A DNA stretch of 7,954 nt, taken from an uncultured Agathobaculum sp. GTDB taxonomy: Bacteria; Bacillota; Clostridia; Oscillospirales; Butyricicoccaceae. Below the pieces are notes generated by a model. It was not told the DNA's origin, did not search any database, and worked only from the letters and a program-made list of their open reading frames with translations. The number at the start of each line of letters is the position of its first letter. Position 1 is the first letter of the stretch. Location of the stretch: positions 1-7,954 of the forward strand of contig CALWEB010000090.1 of NCBI GenBank assembly GCA_944376955.1, in the 5' to 3' direction. The position numbers and the translations under genes are program-made. Shown here piece by piece: positions 1 through 6,276 of this stretch.

Positions 1-93
1 TCCGGTCATTTCGGCCAGATTCGCGCCCTTGCCGCCGAGCAGCTCACGCATTTTTCCGTTGCCTTCCGGGAACATGTAAACGTACTTCTTCAT
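1..93 (-). CDS. ppdK: Pyruvate, phosphate dikinase, N-terminal fragment (runs off left edge)
   Basis: The enzyme interconverts pyruvate + ATP + phosphate and phosphoenolpyruvate + AMP + pyrophosphate in the cytoplasm, at the PEP/pyruvate node of glycolysis and gluconeogenesis. Only the first 31 codons are present, starting at an ATG whose complement is at 91-93. The peptide begins MKKYVYMFPEGNGKMRELLG and continues with GGKGANLAEMTG. From memory, this matches the start of clostridial PPDKs (V-Y-x-F-x-E-G-N then LLGGKGxNLAEMT), part of the ATP-grasp nucleotide-binding domain. A GGAGGA ribosome binding site (complement of 104-109) lies 10 nt upstream. PEP synthase shares the GGKGANL element, but the VYxFxEGN start points to PPDK. 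It is a separate unit with its own promoter-like element, about 290 bp from the next gene upstream. Confidence 0.9.
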   Translation of the reverse strand, partial: MKKYVYMFPEGNGKMRELLGGKGANLAEMTG

Positions 94-154
94 TTGGGTC
101 TTTTCCTCCATTTCGTTTGGTGCTCTCACAAACACACTTCAATCGCGCAAGATT

Positions 155-163
155 ATTATATCA
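155..163 (-). promoter_or_regulatory. Extended -10 promoter for ppdK
   Basis: On the minus strand this reads TGATATAAT, a perfect TGn-TATAAT extended -10. The -35 position, 17-18 nt upstream, has only about 3 of 6 matches, as is typical where the TG dinucleotide compensates. The predicted transcript starts near 148 and gives a leader of roughly 55 nt before the ppdK ATG, with the GGAGGA site in place. Confidence 0.6.
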
Positions 164-199
164 TGCCGGATGCTTTGTGTTCCATTGTAGAAATTCACC

Positions 200-384
200 G
201 ATTTGGCCTCCCTATCTTGTGCAATATGATGGATTTTATTGCCGATTCTGCAAAATTTAACTTTTTACACTTGTTTATTTTTTTATTTTTTTTTCATTTT
301 TAAACAAAAAATGCGAAATATTTAGTGCATAGCGTCTATTTTCCTGCTTTTTGTGAAATCAAACGAAGAAATGCCAGAAATGCT
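200..384. other. AT-rich intergenic region with A/T tracts
   Basis: The gap between the protease stop (385) and ppdK (93) is 291 bp and carries no credible gene. From about 220 to 335 it is far more AT-rich than the rest of the window. It has long T runs (279-284 and 286-294 on the plus strand), an A run at 306-311, and a wide inverted repeat TTGTTTA (271-277) / TAAACAA (301-307). A weak 4-bp stem ATGC (311-314) / GCAT (327-330), followed on the minus strand by six T residues, is the only terminator-like structure after the protease gene. The tracts lie roughly 80-190 bp upstream of the predicted ppdK start and could bend the DNA or act in regulation; this is inference. Confidence 0.4.
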
Positions 385-2028
385 TCATCCGATACAGTCC
401 GGCGCACAAATGCCTGCATAAAACAGATCGGCGGCCTGTACAAGGCCGCCGACCGGTTGCGAGGAGATACCGGAAACGCAGATTCCCAGCGCCGGCTCTC
501 CGTGATATGTGGTTTCCACCATTTTTACCGACAGCAGATACCCCGCAGAGGAGGTAAATGCCCCATCGGAAAACTGGTAAAACGTATTTTCGTTCAGTGC
601 AGCATAATACCGCATCAGCAGCGTGCTTCCGCCCGCAACAACATCCGACAGACGGTAGTAAAAGTATGTGGTACCGCGGTCTTTCGTGCTGCCCAGCAGC
701 GGAAGGCCGGTCACCGTACCGAAGTCCGGCACCGGATACAGATTGTCATAGCAGCGCGAACGGTCCGGCATATGGGTGCTGGTGTAAGCCGCCGGGCTGA
801 CCGCCGTCGTGCCGTCCATCGTCTCCAAAACCGAAATCGGCACGGAGAACGACGGCGAACCGTTTGTGCGGCTGCTGACCGTGACGCCCACAAGACGGCC
901 TTGGCCGTCCACCAGCGCACCGCCGGAGTTGCCGCTGACCACCACTGCCGTGCTCTCGATGAGCGTGGTCAGGTAGCTGGTGCTGGCCGGGTTGGTCACT
1001 TTGCCGGAAGTCACCTTCGCACTGCCGCCGCCGGGATAGCCAAGCGCATACACGGTATCCCCTGTTTGCACATCCAACGCGGTTTCCAGATACGGCAGAT
1101 TACTGCCTACCACACGGATATGCGAAATATCCGCATCGGCATCAATGTCATAGATGGTGACTTCCCGCTTGACGCCGTCATACATCTCCGCCACCAGACG
1201 GGACACGCCGTTTGCGATATGCCCACAGGTGACGGCATCCCCGTTGGCGCTGATGATCACGCCGCTGCCCATGCTGAGCAGATTGCCGCGGGCATCATAG
1301 GAATACAGTTTGAACACCGCGGGCATACAGCGGGTGTAGATCTCACTCGCCGTCAGGGTGACCCGCGTGTCCAGTGTCACGGTGCGCCGCAGGCTGGGGT
1401 CCGCCATGCGGGTGACGATGGCGGCTGCCTCGCTGCGCTTGATGGTGCTGTCCGGATAAAAACGTCCCGCGCTGTCCGAGCCGGTCAACACGCCCGCCCG
1501 GTACAGCAGATAGACTGCGTCTGCATAGGACGCGGACTCCGGCACATCCGGGATCACACCGTCCTCGATCGTATTGATGGTGCCGAGCGCGTCTTCCGGC
1601 AGCGCTGCTGCCAGCACCGAAGCAAACACCGCGCGCGTGGCCGGCTTGGTATAGTCTGTGCGCTCTGCGGTCAAGATGCCGTTTTGCAGCGCATAGTCTG
1701 CATAGGTGCGGTACCACGGCTGGGAGACCGCAAAGTCCGCGCTGCCGGTATGGTAAATGCTGTGCAGGCAGGCGGCCAGCTTGACCGCTTCAGCCACGGT
1801 CAGCGAATTATCCGGTGCAAACCGGGTGGCCGACTGGCCGTTAATCAACCCGTATTCGTAAGCGGTGCGGACATTGGCCGCATACCACTCATCCTCCGCC
1901 ACGTCGGTAAACTGGCCGGGCGTATAAACGGCCTGCGCGGCAAAATTTTCATAGCCTGCAAAGGCGCTCGGCAGCAGGCCAACCATGACGGCCGCTGCCA
2001 GCAACAGGCTGCATATCCTTTTCTTCAC
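385..2028 (-). CDS. Secreted SLH-domain trypsin-like serine protease
   Basis: Predicted surface-anchored serine endopeptidase of 547 aa. A signal peptide (residues 1-24, MKKR then a hydrophobic core, cleavage after SAFA) precedes three SLH repeats at about 40-88, 103-143 and 159-212; such repeats bind pyruvylated secondary cell-wall polymer or peptidoglycan. A chymotrypsin-fold domain follows (about 228-405) with an apparent complete triad: His270 (AVTCGHIANG), Asp300 (DADADISHI) and Ser368 (VVSGNSGGAL). This is the pattern of the HtrA/S1C group, but no PDZ domain follows. The last ~140 residues (407-547) match no domain I recognise and hold four cysteines (426, 517, 541, 545). The start is GTG, fixed by GGAGGA (complement of 2036-2041) 7 nt upstream and by the signal peptide. 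It lies 114 nt downstream of the flavin-reductase gene; whether it shares that transcript is unclear. Substrate unknown. Confidence 0.87.
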   Translation of the reverse strand: MKKRICSLLLAAAVMVGLLPSAFAGYENFAAQAVYTPGQFTDVAEDEWYAANVRTAYEYGLINGQSATRFAPDNSLTVAEAVKLAACLHSIYHTGSADFAVSQPWYRTYADYALQNGILTAERTDYTKPATRAVFASVLAAALPEDALGTINTIEDGVIPDVPESASYADAVYLLYRAGVLTGSDSAGRFYPDSTIKRSEAAAIVTRMADPSLRRTVTLDTRVTLTASEIYTRCMPAVFKLYSYDARGNLLSMGSGVIISANGDAVTCGHIANGVSRLVAEMYDGVKREVTIYDIDADADISHIRVVGSNLPYLETALDVQTGDTVYALGYPGGGSAKVTSGKVTNPASTSYLTTLIESTAVVVSGNSGGALVDGQGRLVGVTVSSRTNGSPSFSVPISVLETMDGTTAVSPAAYTSTHMPDRSRCYDNLYPVPDFGTVTGLPLLGSTKDRGTTYFYYRLSDVVAGGSTLLMRYYAALNENTFYQFSDGAFTSSAGYLLSVKMVETTYHGEPALGICVSGISSQPVGGLVQAADLFYAGICAPDCIG

Positions 2029-2102
2029 TGGCTTTTCCTCCGTTTTCGGGCTGGATACAGGCGCGGTGGTACAGTCCGCCGCCCTCTTCTTCCAGTATAT
2101 GC

Positions 2103-2117
2103 CCGACCGGTTGTCGG
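2103..2117. repeat. Short inverted repeat in the protease leader
   Basis: CCGAC-CGGTT-GTCGG, a 5-bp GC-rich stem with a 5-nt loop, sits in the 114-bp gap upstream of the SLH protease. No U tract follows on the minus strand, so it is not a convincing terminator for the flavin-reductase gene. A TATACT hexamer that could be a -10 follows it on the minus strand (complement of about 2094-2099), but no matching -35 is seen at 16-18 nt. It could be an operator or an mRNA leader stem. Confidence 0.25.
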
Positions 2118-2142
2118 TTTGGTGAACATTTTGTGACGTTTT

Positions 2143-2652
2143 TTAATTTTCCGCTCGGTAAGCTGCGACAATTTCCCCGATATACATGGTGTGGTAATCC
2201 TTGTCGCCATACCACTTGTCCAGCGTCTCCTGCTGGAGGATATCCTCGGGTGCGATCTCACTCTTGCACCGCTTGCGGCAAACCAAAACCAGCTCGGCCT
2301 CGGCAAAAGCCGGCTGGCCGTCCACCATGACCGGTGTCAGGCCGCTGCCGTGCATCTTATCCATATCACGGCCGGATTTTGTGCCCAGCAAATTGAGCGC
2401 CTCCCGATGGCCGTCCTTGAGGAACGTCAGCGTGAAATATTCGGACGCATCGACAAATTCCTTGGTATAACGGCTGTGGCGGATATAGCAGGTGGCCGAG
2501 GGCTTGCCCCAGATCACGCCCACACCGCCCCAGCTGGCGGTCATGGTGTTCCACTTTTCCTCCGTGCCGGCGGAAATCAGCATCCACTGCTTGCTGATCA
2601 GGTCAAACGGGTTGAATGTTTGTTCCGCGATGTTGATTTTTGCAAAAGACAT
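2143..2652 (-). CDS. Flavin reductase-like FMN-binding protein
   Basis: A 169-aa cytoplasmic protein of the flavin reductase-like split-barrel family (PF01613 type). Members bind FMN and either reduce flavin with NAD(P)H or carry electrons, as flavoredoxin does. Visible hallmarks are the early NPFDLISKQWMLISAG strand, TMTASWGGVG (about residues 36-45), which resembles the family's flavin-contacting segment, then WGKPSATCYIR and the FTLTFL strand. The length is normal for the family. The ATG is well supported by AGGAGG (complement of 2661-2666) 8 nt upstream. It begins 21 nt after the ftsK stop on the same strand, so it is probably cotranscribed with ftsK. No functional link to the translocase is obvious. 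The exact substrate (free flavin, a rubredoxin-like partner or other) cannot be read from the sequence. Confidence 0.83.
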   Translation of the reverse strand: MSFAKINIAEQTFNPFDLISKQWMLISAGTEEKWNTMTASWGGVGVIWGKPSATCYIRHSRYTKEFVDASEYFTLTFLKDGHREALNLLGTKSGRDMDKMHGSGLTPVMVDGQPAFAEAELVLVCRKRCKSEIAPEDILQQETLDKWYGDKDYHTMYIGEIVAAYRAEN

Positions 2653-2673
2653 ACTCAGTTCCTCCTGAATTTG

Positions 2674-5184
2674 TTATGGAATATCGTGCCGCCGCAGCTT
2701 CATTTCCTGCCACTCATCCTTCGTGATCAGGATCTGGCGCGGCTTGGAGCCCTCAGACGGCCCAATGATGCCGCGATCCTCAATCTGGTCGATAATGCGT
2801 GCGGCGCGCGCATAGCCCAGTTTGAGCCGGCGCTGCAGCATAGAGGTGGATGCCTGATGGCAGTCCATGATGACATCGATCGCTTCCTCGATCATCTCGT
2901 CCTCATCTTCGCCCGCATCACCCGATGCGCCGCCGCCCTTGCTATCCACCTGTTCGGCCTGACGCTCGATATGCTCGAGGATCTCCTCATTATATTCGGC
3001 AGTGCTTGTCTGCTTGATATGCGCGATGACCGCTTCGATCTCATCAGACGAAATAAAGCAGCCTTGCACACGGGTGGGCTTGCCCTCCCCCAGCGGTGCG
3101 TACAGCATATCGCCCTTACCGATCAGCTTTTCCGCACCAGTCGTGTCCAGAATGATGCGCGACTCGATCTGGCTTGCCACCGCGAAAGCGATACGCGACG
3201 GGATGTTCGCCTTCATGATACCTGTGATGACATCCGCCGACGGACGCTGGGTCGCAACGACCAAGTGCATCCCTGCGGCACGCGCTTTCTGCGCAATGCG
3301 GCAGATCGAAGTTTCGACCTCTTTGGCGGCGACCATCATCAGGTCGGCCAACTCGTCGATCACAATGACAATCTGCGGCAGCACCTGATACTGTTCCGGG
3401 TTGCCGTCTTCCTCGCCCTCGGCCTTGGTGCGCTCGGCACGCATCAGATCGTTATAACCGGTCAGGTTGCGCACCTGATGGTCGGCAAACAGCTTGTAAC
3501 GCCGCTCCATCTCACCCACTGCCCAGTTGAGCGCACCGGCCGCCTTTTTCGGGTCGGTGACGACCGGGATAAGCAGATGCGGGATGCCGTTGTAGTTGCC
3601 CAACTCGACCATCTTGGGGTCCACCATAATCAGGCGCACTTCCTCGGGCGTGGACTTGTACAAAAGCGAAATCAGCATCGAGTTGATGCACACGGATTTA
3701 CCCGAACCGGTGGTACCCGCGATCAGCATATGCGGCATCTTGGCGATGTCCCCAATGACCGGTTTGCCGGTGATGTCCTTGCCCACAGCAAAAGACAGGC
3801 GGCTGCGCGCGTTGGTAAAGGCCGGGGACGAAATACATTCGCGGATGAATACCGTGTTGACCGTCTTGTTCGGCACCTCGATACCGACTGCGATCTTGTC
3901 CGGGATGGGCGCAATGCGCACATTGGCCGCGCCGAGCGACAGCGCGATGTCATCCGCCAGCGCGGTGATACGCGAAATCTTGATGCCGCGCGGGATGGTC
4001 AGCTCAAACCGCGTGACCGACGGGCCGCGCACAATACCGATGATCTGCGCGTCGATATTGAACGATTGCAGGGTGTCGATCAGGCACTCGGAGTTTTCCT
4101 TGAGTTCGGCCTCCGCCCCGGCAACCGAGGTGTGCTTGCCCTTGCTCAGCAGGTCGATCGGGGGGTAATCATACACCGGAACCGGCGCTTTCTGGTTCTC
4201 GTCCATCTGCTCGCTCAGTTCGGCCTGCTCATCCTGACTGATTTTTTCCGTTTTCTCCGATTTTTCCGGCTTGGGCGCCGGTTCCGCAGGCGGCTCCTCC
4301 TCGCGGTTTTCCACTAGGTCGAGGATGCTCCCCTGCTCGCCCTTGGTCTCCTCCTTGAGCGAACGCAGATACTCATCCGGCGCCATCGGCTTGCCGACCA
4401 AGGTGTGGCGGGCCGGTGCATCCGGATCCGCCCCCGGCTTGTCTTCGCCGGGCGGCTCGGTATCAATCGGGATATCAATATCCACTTTGCGGCGCGCGGC
4501 ACGACGCTCCTCACGGCGCTGCGCGTGTACGCTCACCGCCTCGTGTACATTGGGTAGCTTGGGCGGCGCTTCGTAGCGCTCGCGCTCCTCTTCGTCCTCA
4601 TATTCGTATTCCGGCGGGCGGAACATTTCCAACAATGCCTGTGGCGTAATACGGCAGGCCACCAGGATGGCCGTAACCGTCAGCACCAGCAGGACGAGCA
4701 GCGCCCCAATGGAGGACAGCGCCCACTCCAGCACCATATACAGGCCGCCGGCAAGCAGGCCGCCCGACTCCCCTGCCATGCCGGTTTTGAGCAGGTCAAA
4801 CAGGGTTTTCGTCGAAAAATCATACGCATTTGCGCACGCAAACGCATGGACAATCCCGCCGATGAACAGCGGCAGCAGCGCAATACTGACGCCGCGCAGC
4901 CGCACCGGCCCCTTCTGCCGCGCAAACAGCAGGCCCGCCAGCGCCAGCAGCGCAAACGGCAGCAGATAGCCGCCCTTGCCGATCAGCGCACCGATCCCAC
5001 GGTGCAGCCAGTCGAGCAGCACGCCGTCAATCGGCAAAATGGACAGCAGGCACAAAAAGCCGAGCACACCCCAGATCGCGCCCCAAGTAGCGCGAGACAG
5101 GACCGGCTCCGGCTCGGGTGCGCGCCGTGCAGACGTTTTCCCGCGCGAGGCGGGCTTTTTGGTTGTGGTTCTCTTTGCAGCCAA
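2674..5184 (-). CDS. ftsK: DNA translocase FtsK/SpoIIIE
   Basis: Membrane-anchored ATP-driven double-stranded DNA pump that clears chromosome through the closing division or sporulation septum. The 836 aa show a basic N-terminus (1-22), hydrophobic segments at about 34-51, 72-88, 99-119 and 155-176 (plus a weaker one near 140-152), and a charged, Glu/Pro-rich linker (about 190-345). The RecA-like motor follows: Walker A GTTGSGKS (490-497), Walker B IVIVIDEL with D610 and E611, and ATQRPSADVITG (644-655). The C-terminal gamma winged helix (about 765-825, RRLKLGYARAARIIDQIEDR) recognises orienting DNA sequences. The start codon is TTG (complement of 5182-5184), preceded by GAGGG (complement of 5194-5198) at 9 nt; no better start lies nearby. 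The length and single short N-terminal membrane block are closer to SpoIIIE of spore-formers than to the longer E. coli FtsK; which role dominates here is not resolvable. Confidence 0.96.
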   Translation of the reverse strand: MAAKRTTTKKPASRGKTSARRAPEPEPVLSRATWGAIWGVLGFLCLLSILPIDGVLLDWLHRGIGALIGKGGYLLPFALLALAGLLFARQKGPVRLRGVSIALLPLFIGGIVHAFACANAYDFSTKTLFDLLKTGMAGESGGLLAGGLYMVLEWALSSIGALLVLLVLTVTAILVACRITPQALLEMFRPPEYEYEDEEERERYEAPPKLPNVHEAVSVHAQRREERRAARRKVDIDIPIDTEPPGEDKPGADPDAPARHTLVGKPMAPDEYLRSLKEETKGEQGSILDLVENREEEPPAEPAPKPEKSEKTEKISQDEQAELSEQMDENQKAPVPVYDYPPIDLLSKGKHTSVAGAEAELKENSECLIDTLQSFNIDAQIIGIVRGPSVTRFELTIPRGIKISRITALADDIALSLGAANVRIAPIPDKIAVGIEVPNKTVNTVFIRECISSPAFTNARSRLSFAVGKDITGKPVIGDIAKMPHMLIAGTTGSGKSVCINSMLISLLYKSTPEEVRLIMVDPKMVELGNYNGIPHLLIPVVTDPKKAAGALNWAVGEMERRYKLFADHQVRNLTGYNDLMRAERTKAEGEEDGNPEQYQVLPQIVIVIDELADLMMVAAKEVETSICRIAQKARAAGMHLVVATQRPSADVITGIMKANIPSRIAFAVASQIESRIILDTTGAEKLIGKGDMLYAPLGEGKPTRVQGCFISSDEIEAVIAHIKQTSTAEYNEEILEHIERQAEQVDSKGGGASGDAGEDEDEMIEEAIDVIMDCHQASTSMLQRRLKLGYARAARIIDQIEDRGIIGPSEGSKPRQILITKDEWQEMKLRRHDIP

Positions 5185-5214
5185 AGTGTTTTTCCCTCGC
5201 TTTATTTGCTTTCC

Positions 5215-5231
5215 CGCACGCTATCGCACGC
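5215..5231. repeat. Short tandem direct repeat in the ftsK leader
   Basis: CGCACGC occurs at 5215-5221 and again at 5225-5231, separated by three bases (TAT). The copies are one helical turn apart (10-bp period), upstream of the ftsK ribosome binding site. Such phased half-sites can bind a dimeric regulator, but nothing here identifies one, and chance is possible in GC-rich sequence. Confidence 0.3.
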
Positions 5232-5238
5232 GGATGAC

Positions 5239-5255
5239 ACCGGCCGATGGCCGGT
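5239..5255. repeat. Perfect GC-rich hairpin upstream of ftsK
   Basis: ACCGGCC-GAT-GGCCGGT forms a perfect 7-bp stem with a 3-nt loop. On the minus strand no T run follows, so it is unlikely to be an intrinsic terminator for uppP; on the plus strand AATTTT follows, but no plus-strand gene ends here. It lies about 55 nt before the ftsK start and may be a leader stem or operator. Confidence 0.4.
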
Positions 5256-5274
5256 AATTTTCGGATAAGTGCGA

Positions 5275-5303
5275 AGAAAAGTCCCGTGATACGGAACTTT
5301 TCT
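5275..5303 (-). terminator. Probable intrinsic terminator after uppP
   Basis: AGAAAAGT-C-CCGT-GAT-ACGG-A-ACTTTTCT folds into an 8-bp plus 4-bp stem with one internal C/A mismatch and a 3-nt loop. The arms carry A-rich and T-rich sequence, so either strand gives a U-rich 3' arm, as in bidirectional terminators. On the minus strand the RNA ends ACUUUUCUUCGC. It begins 34 nt after the uppP stop and would separate uppP from the ftsK unit. Confidence 0.55.
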
Positions 5304-5309
5304 CAACCT

Positions 5310-5330
5310 CTGCGGTATGTACCCCCGCAG
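5310..5330. repeat. Second stem between uppP stop and terminator
   Basis: CTGCGG (5310-5315) pairs with CCGCAG (5325-5330) across a 9-nt loop, directly after the uppP stop codon and just before the longer hairpin at 5275-5303 in transcript order. It may stabilise the 3' end or help pausing. Confidence 0.35.
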
Positions 5331-5336
5331 GCGGCA

Positions 5337-6170
5337 TCATATCATTTTTATCAGGCTTACCACGATGGTGATCGTACCGATCAGGGTGCAGTACACCACG
5401 AACGGGCGGAAGTTGCCGCGCTTGGAAACAAAGCGCACCATGCGAATCGCCGCCAGACCGGACAGCATAGCCGCCAGAATGCCCACGATGCAGTCGGCGA
5501 CCGTCACATCGCCCATCGCCGCGACCGGATCCTTGAACACATCCACCAATTCCAGAATGTTCGCGCCCAGAATCACCGGCAGCGACATGATAAATGCAAA
5601 CCGCACGGCAAAATCACGCGAAAAGCCGCGGAACAGGCCGGTGCAGATCGTGGTGCCCGAACGGGACAGGCCGGGCAGAACGGCGAAGCACTGGCCGATG
5701 CCGACGATCAGCGCATCCAGCCAAGAGGCATTTTCCTCGGTTTTGTGCTTTTTCGGCGCCTTCTCGGACAGGTACAGCACCGCTGCCGTCACGAGCAGCA
5801 GCAGGCCGACCAGCAGCGGGGAGGAGAATGCGTCCTCCAGCTTGCTCTTGATCGGCAGGATAGCGAACATCGGCACAATCGTGATGAGCAGCATCACGAT
5901 GAACCGGCGGTACGGGCGGTTATTGATCTTGAAGCCATCCCGAATCCAGCCGAAAAACTCAACGAACAGTTCCTTGATGTCCTTCCAGAACGCTACAATG
6001 ACGCTCAGCAGCGTACCAAAATGCAGCAGCACGTTGAACAGCATGTAATTGGTTTCCACGCTGTCCCCGAACAGGGTCTGCACCAGCACCAGATGGCCGG
6101 ATGAAGACACAGGCAAGAACTCCGTCAAGCCCTGCACCAGACCTTGCAAAATAGCAAACCATAAACTCAT
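5337..6170 (-). CDS. uppP: Undecaprenyl-diphosphatase (UppP/BacA)
   Basis: Integral membrane phosphatase that converts undecaprenyl diphosphate to undecaprenyl phosphate, recycling the lipid carrier for peptidoglycan and other wall polymers; extra copies give bacitracin tolerance. The 277 aa contain both family signatures: Q13-x3-E17 in LVQGLTEFLPVSSSGH (11-26) and PGLSRSGTT (166-174) with the catalytic-site Arg170. Multiple hydrophobic helices span the length, as expected for the 8-helix BacA fold, ending in ITIVVSLIKMI. I chose the ATG at the complement of 6168-6170, starting MSLWFAILQG, because an AAGGAGA site (complement of 6179-6185) lies 8 nt upstream. An in-frame TTG 27 bp earlier lacks any ribosome binding site. 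It is monocistronic by appearance, with an extended -10 upstream and hairpins downstream. Confidence 0.96.
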   Translation of the reverse strand: MSLWFAILQGLVQGLTEFLPVSSSGHLVLVQTLFGDSVETNYMLFNVLLHFGTLLSVIVAFWKDIKELFVEFFGWIRDGFKINNRPYRRFIVMLLITIVPMFAILPIKSKLEDAFSSPLLVGLLLLVTAAVLYLSEKAPKKHKTEENASWLDALIVGIGQCFAVLPGLSRSGTTICTGLFRGFSRDFAVRFAFIMSLPVILGANILELVDVFKDPVAAMGDVTVADCIVGILAAMLSGLAAIRMVRFVSKRGNFRPFVVYCTLIGTITIVVSLIKMI

Positions 6171-6214
6171 GCGATATGTCTCCTTTTGATGGGGCAAATA
6201 TTACATACAAAGTT

Positions 6215-6223
6215 ATTATAGCA
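6215..6223 (-). promoter_or_regulatory. Extended -10 promoter for uppP
   Basis: On the minus strand the sequence reads TGCTATAAT, a perfect TGn-TATAAT. The -35 position is weak (about 2 of 6). Transcription would start near 6208, giving a leader of about 38 nt that contains the AAGGAGA site. The element lies in the 106-bp gap after the HAD gene. Confidence 0.6.
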
Positions 6224-6276
6224 TATCTGCACGCCGGATACCACCACTTTCCGTAAAATTGCTGTGTTTGGCACGT

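Noticed and set aside
94..303. 69-codon plus-strand ORF in the ppdK upstream region
   Set aside because: It starts inside the ppdK ribosome binding region on the opposite strand, ends in a poly-Phe stretch from T runs, and has no ribosome binding site.
271..307. TTGTTTA/TAAACAA as an attachment site or transposon end
   Set aside because: The repeat is short and purely AT, with no adjacent transposase or recombinase and no target duplication seen.
311..330. ATGC/GCAT stem followed by T6 on the minus strand as terminator of the protease gene
   Set aside because: The stem is only 4 bp with a 12-nt loop; too weak to call.
2094..2124. Sigma-A promoter for the SLH protease (TTCACC ... TATACT)
   Set aside because: Spacing is about 21 nt, too long for a standard promoter; no better -35 lies at 16-18 nt.
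325..2136. Long plus-strand open frame (603 codons) opposite the SLH protease
   Set aside because: It is the antisense of a gene with signal peptide, SLH repeats and catalytic triad. Its translation is Arg/His-rich with no recognisable domain, as expected for a GC-rich mirror frame.
2191..4317. Long plus-strand open frame (708 codons) opposite ftsK and the flavin-reductase gene
   Set aside because: It runs across two well-supported minus-strand genes, has no ribosome binding site of note, and its protein is Arg/His/Asp-rich without motifs.
5247..6104. Plus-strand open frames opposite uppP (5247-6104 and 5317-6048)
   Set aside because: UppP has both family signatures on the minus strand; these are shadow frames.
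6171..6197. Upstream TTG start for uppP (adds 9 residues)
   Set aside because: There is no ribosome binding site ahead of it, while the internal ATG has AAGGAGA at ideal spacing and matches the normal BacA N-terminus.
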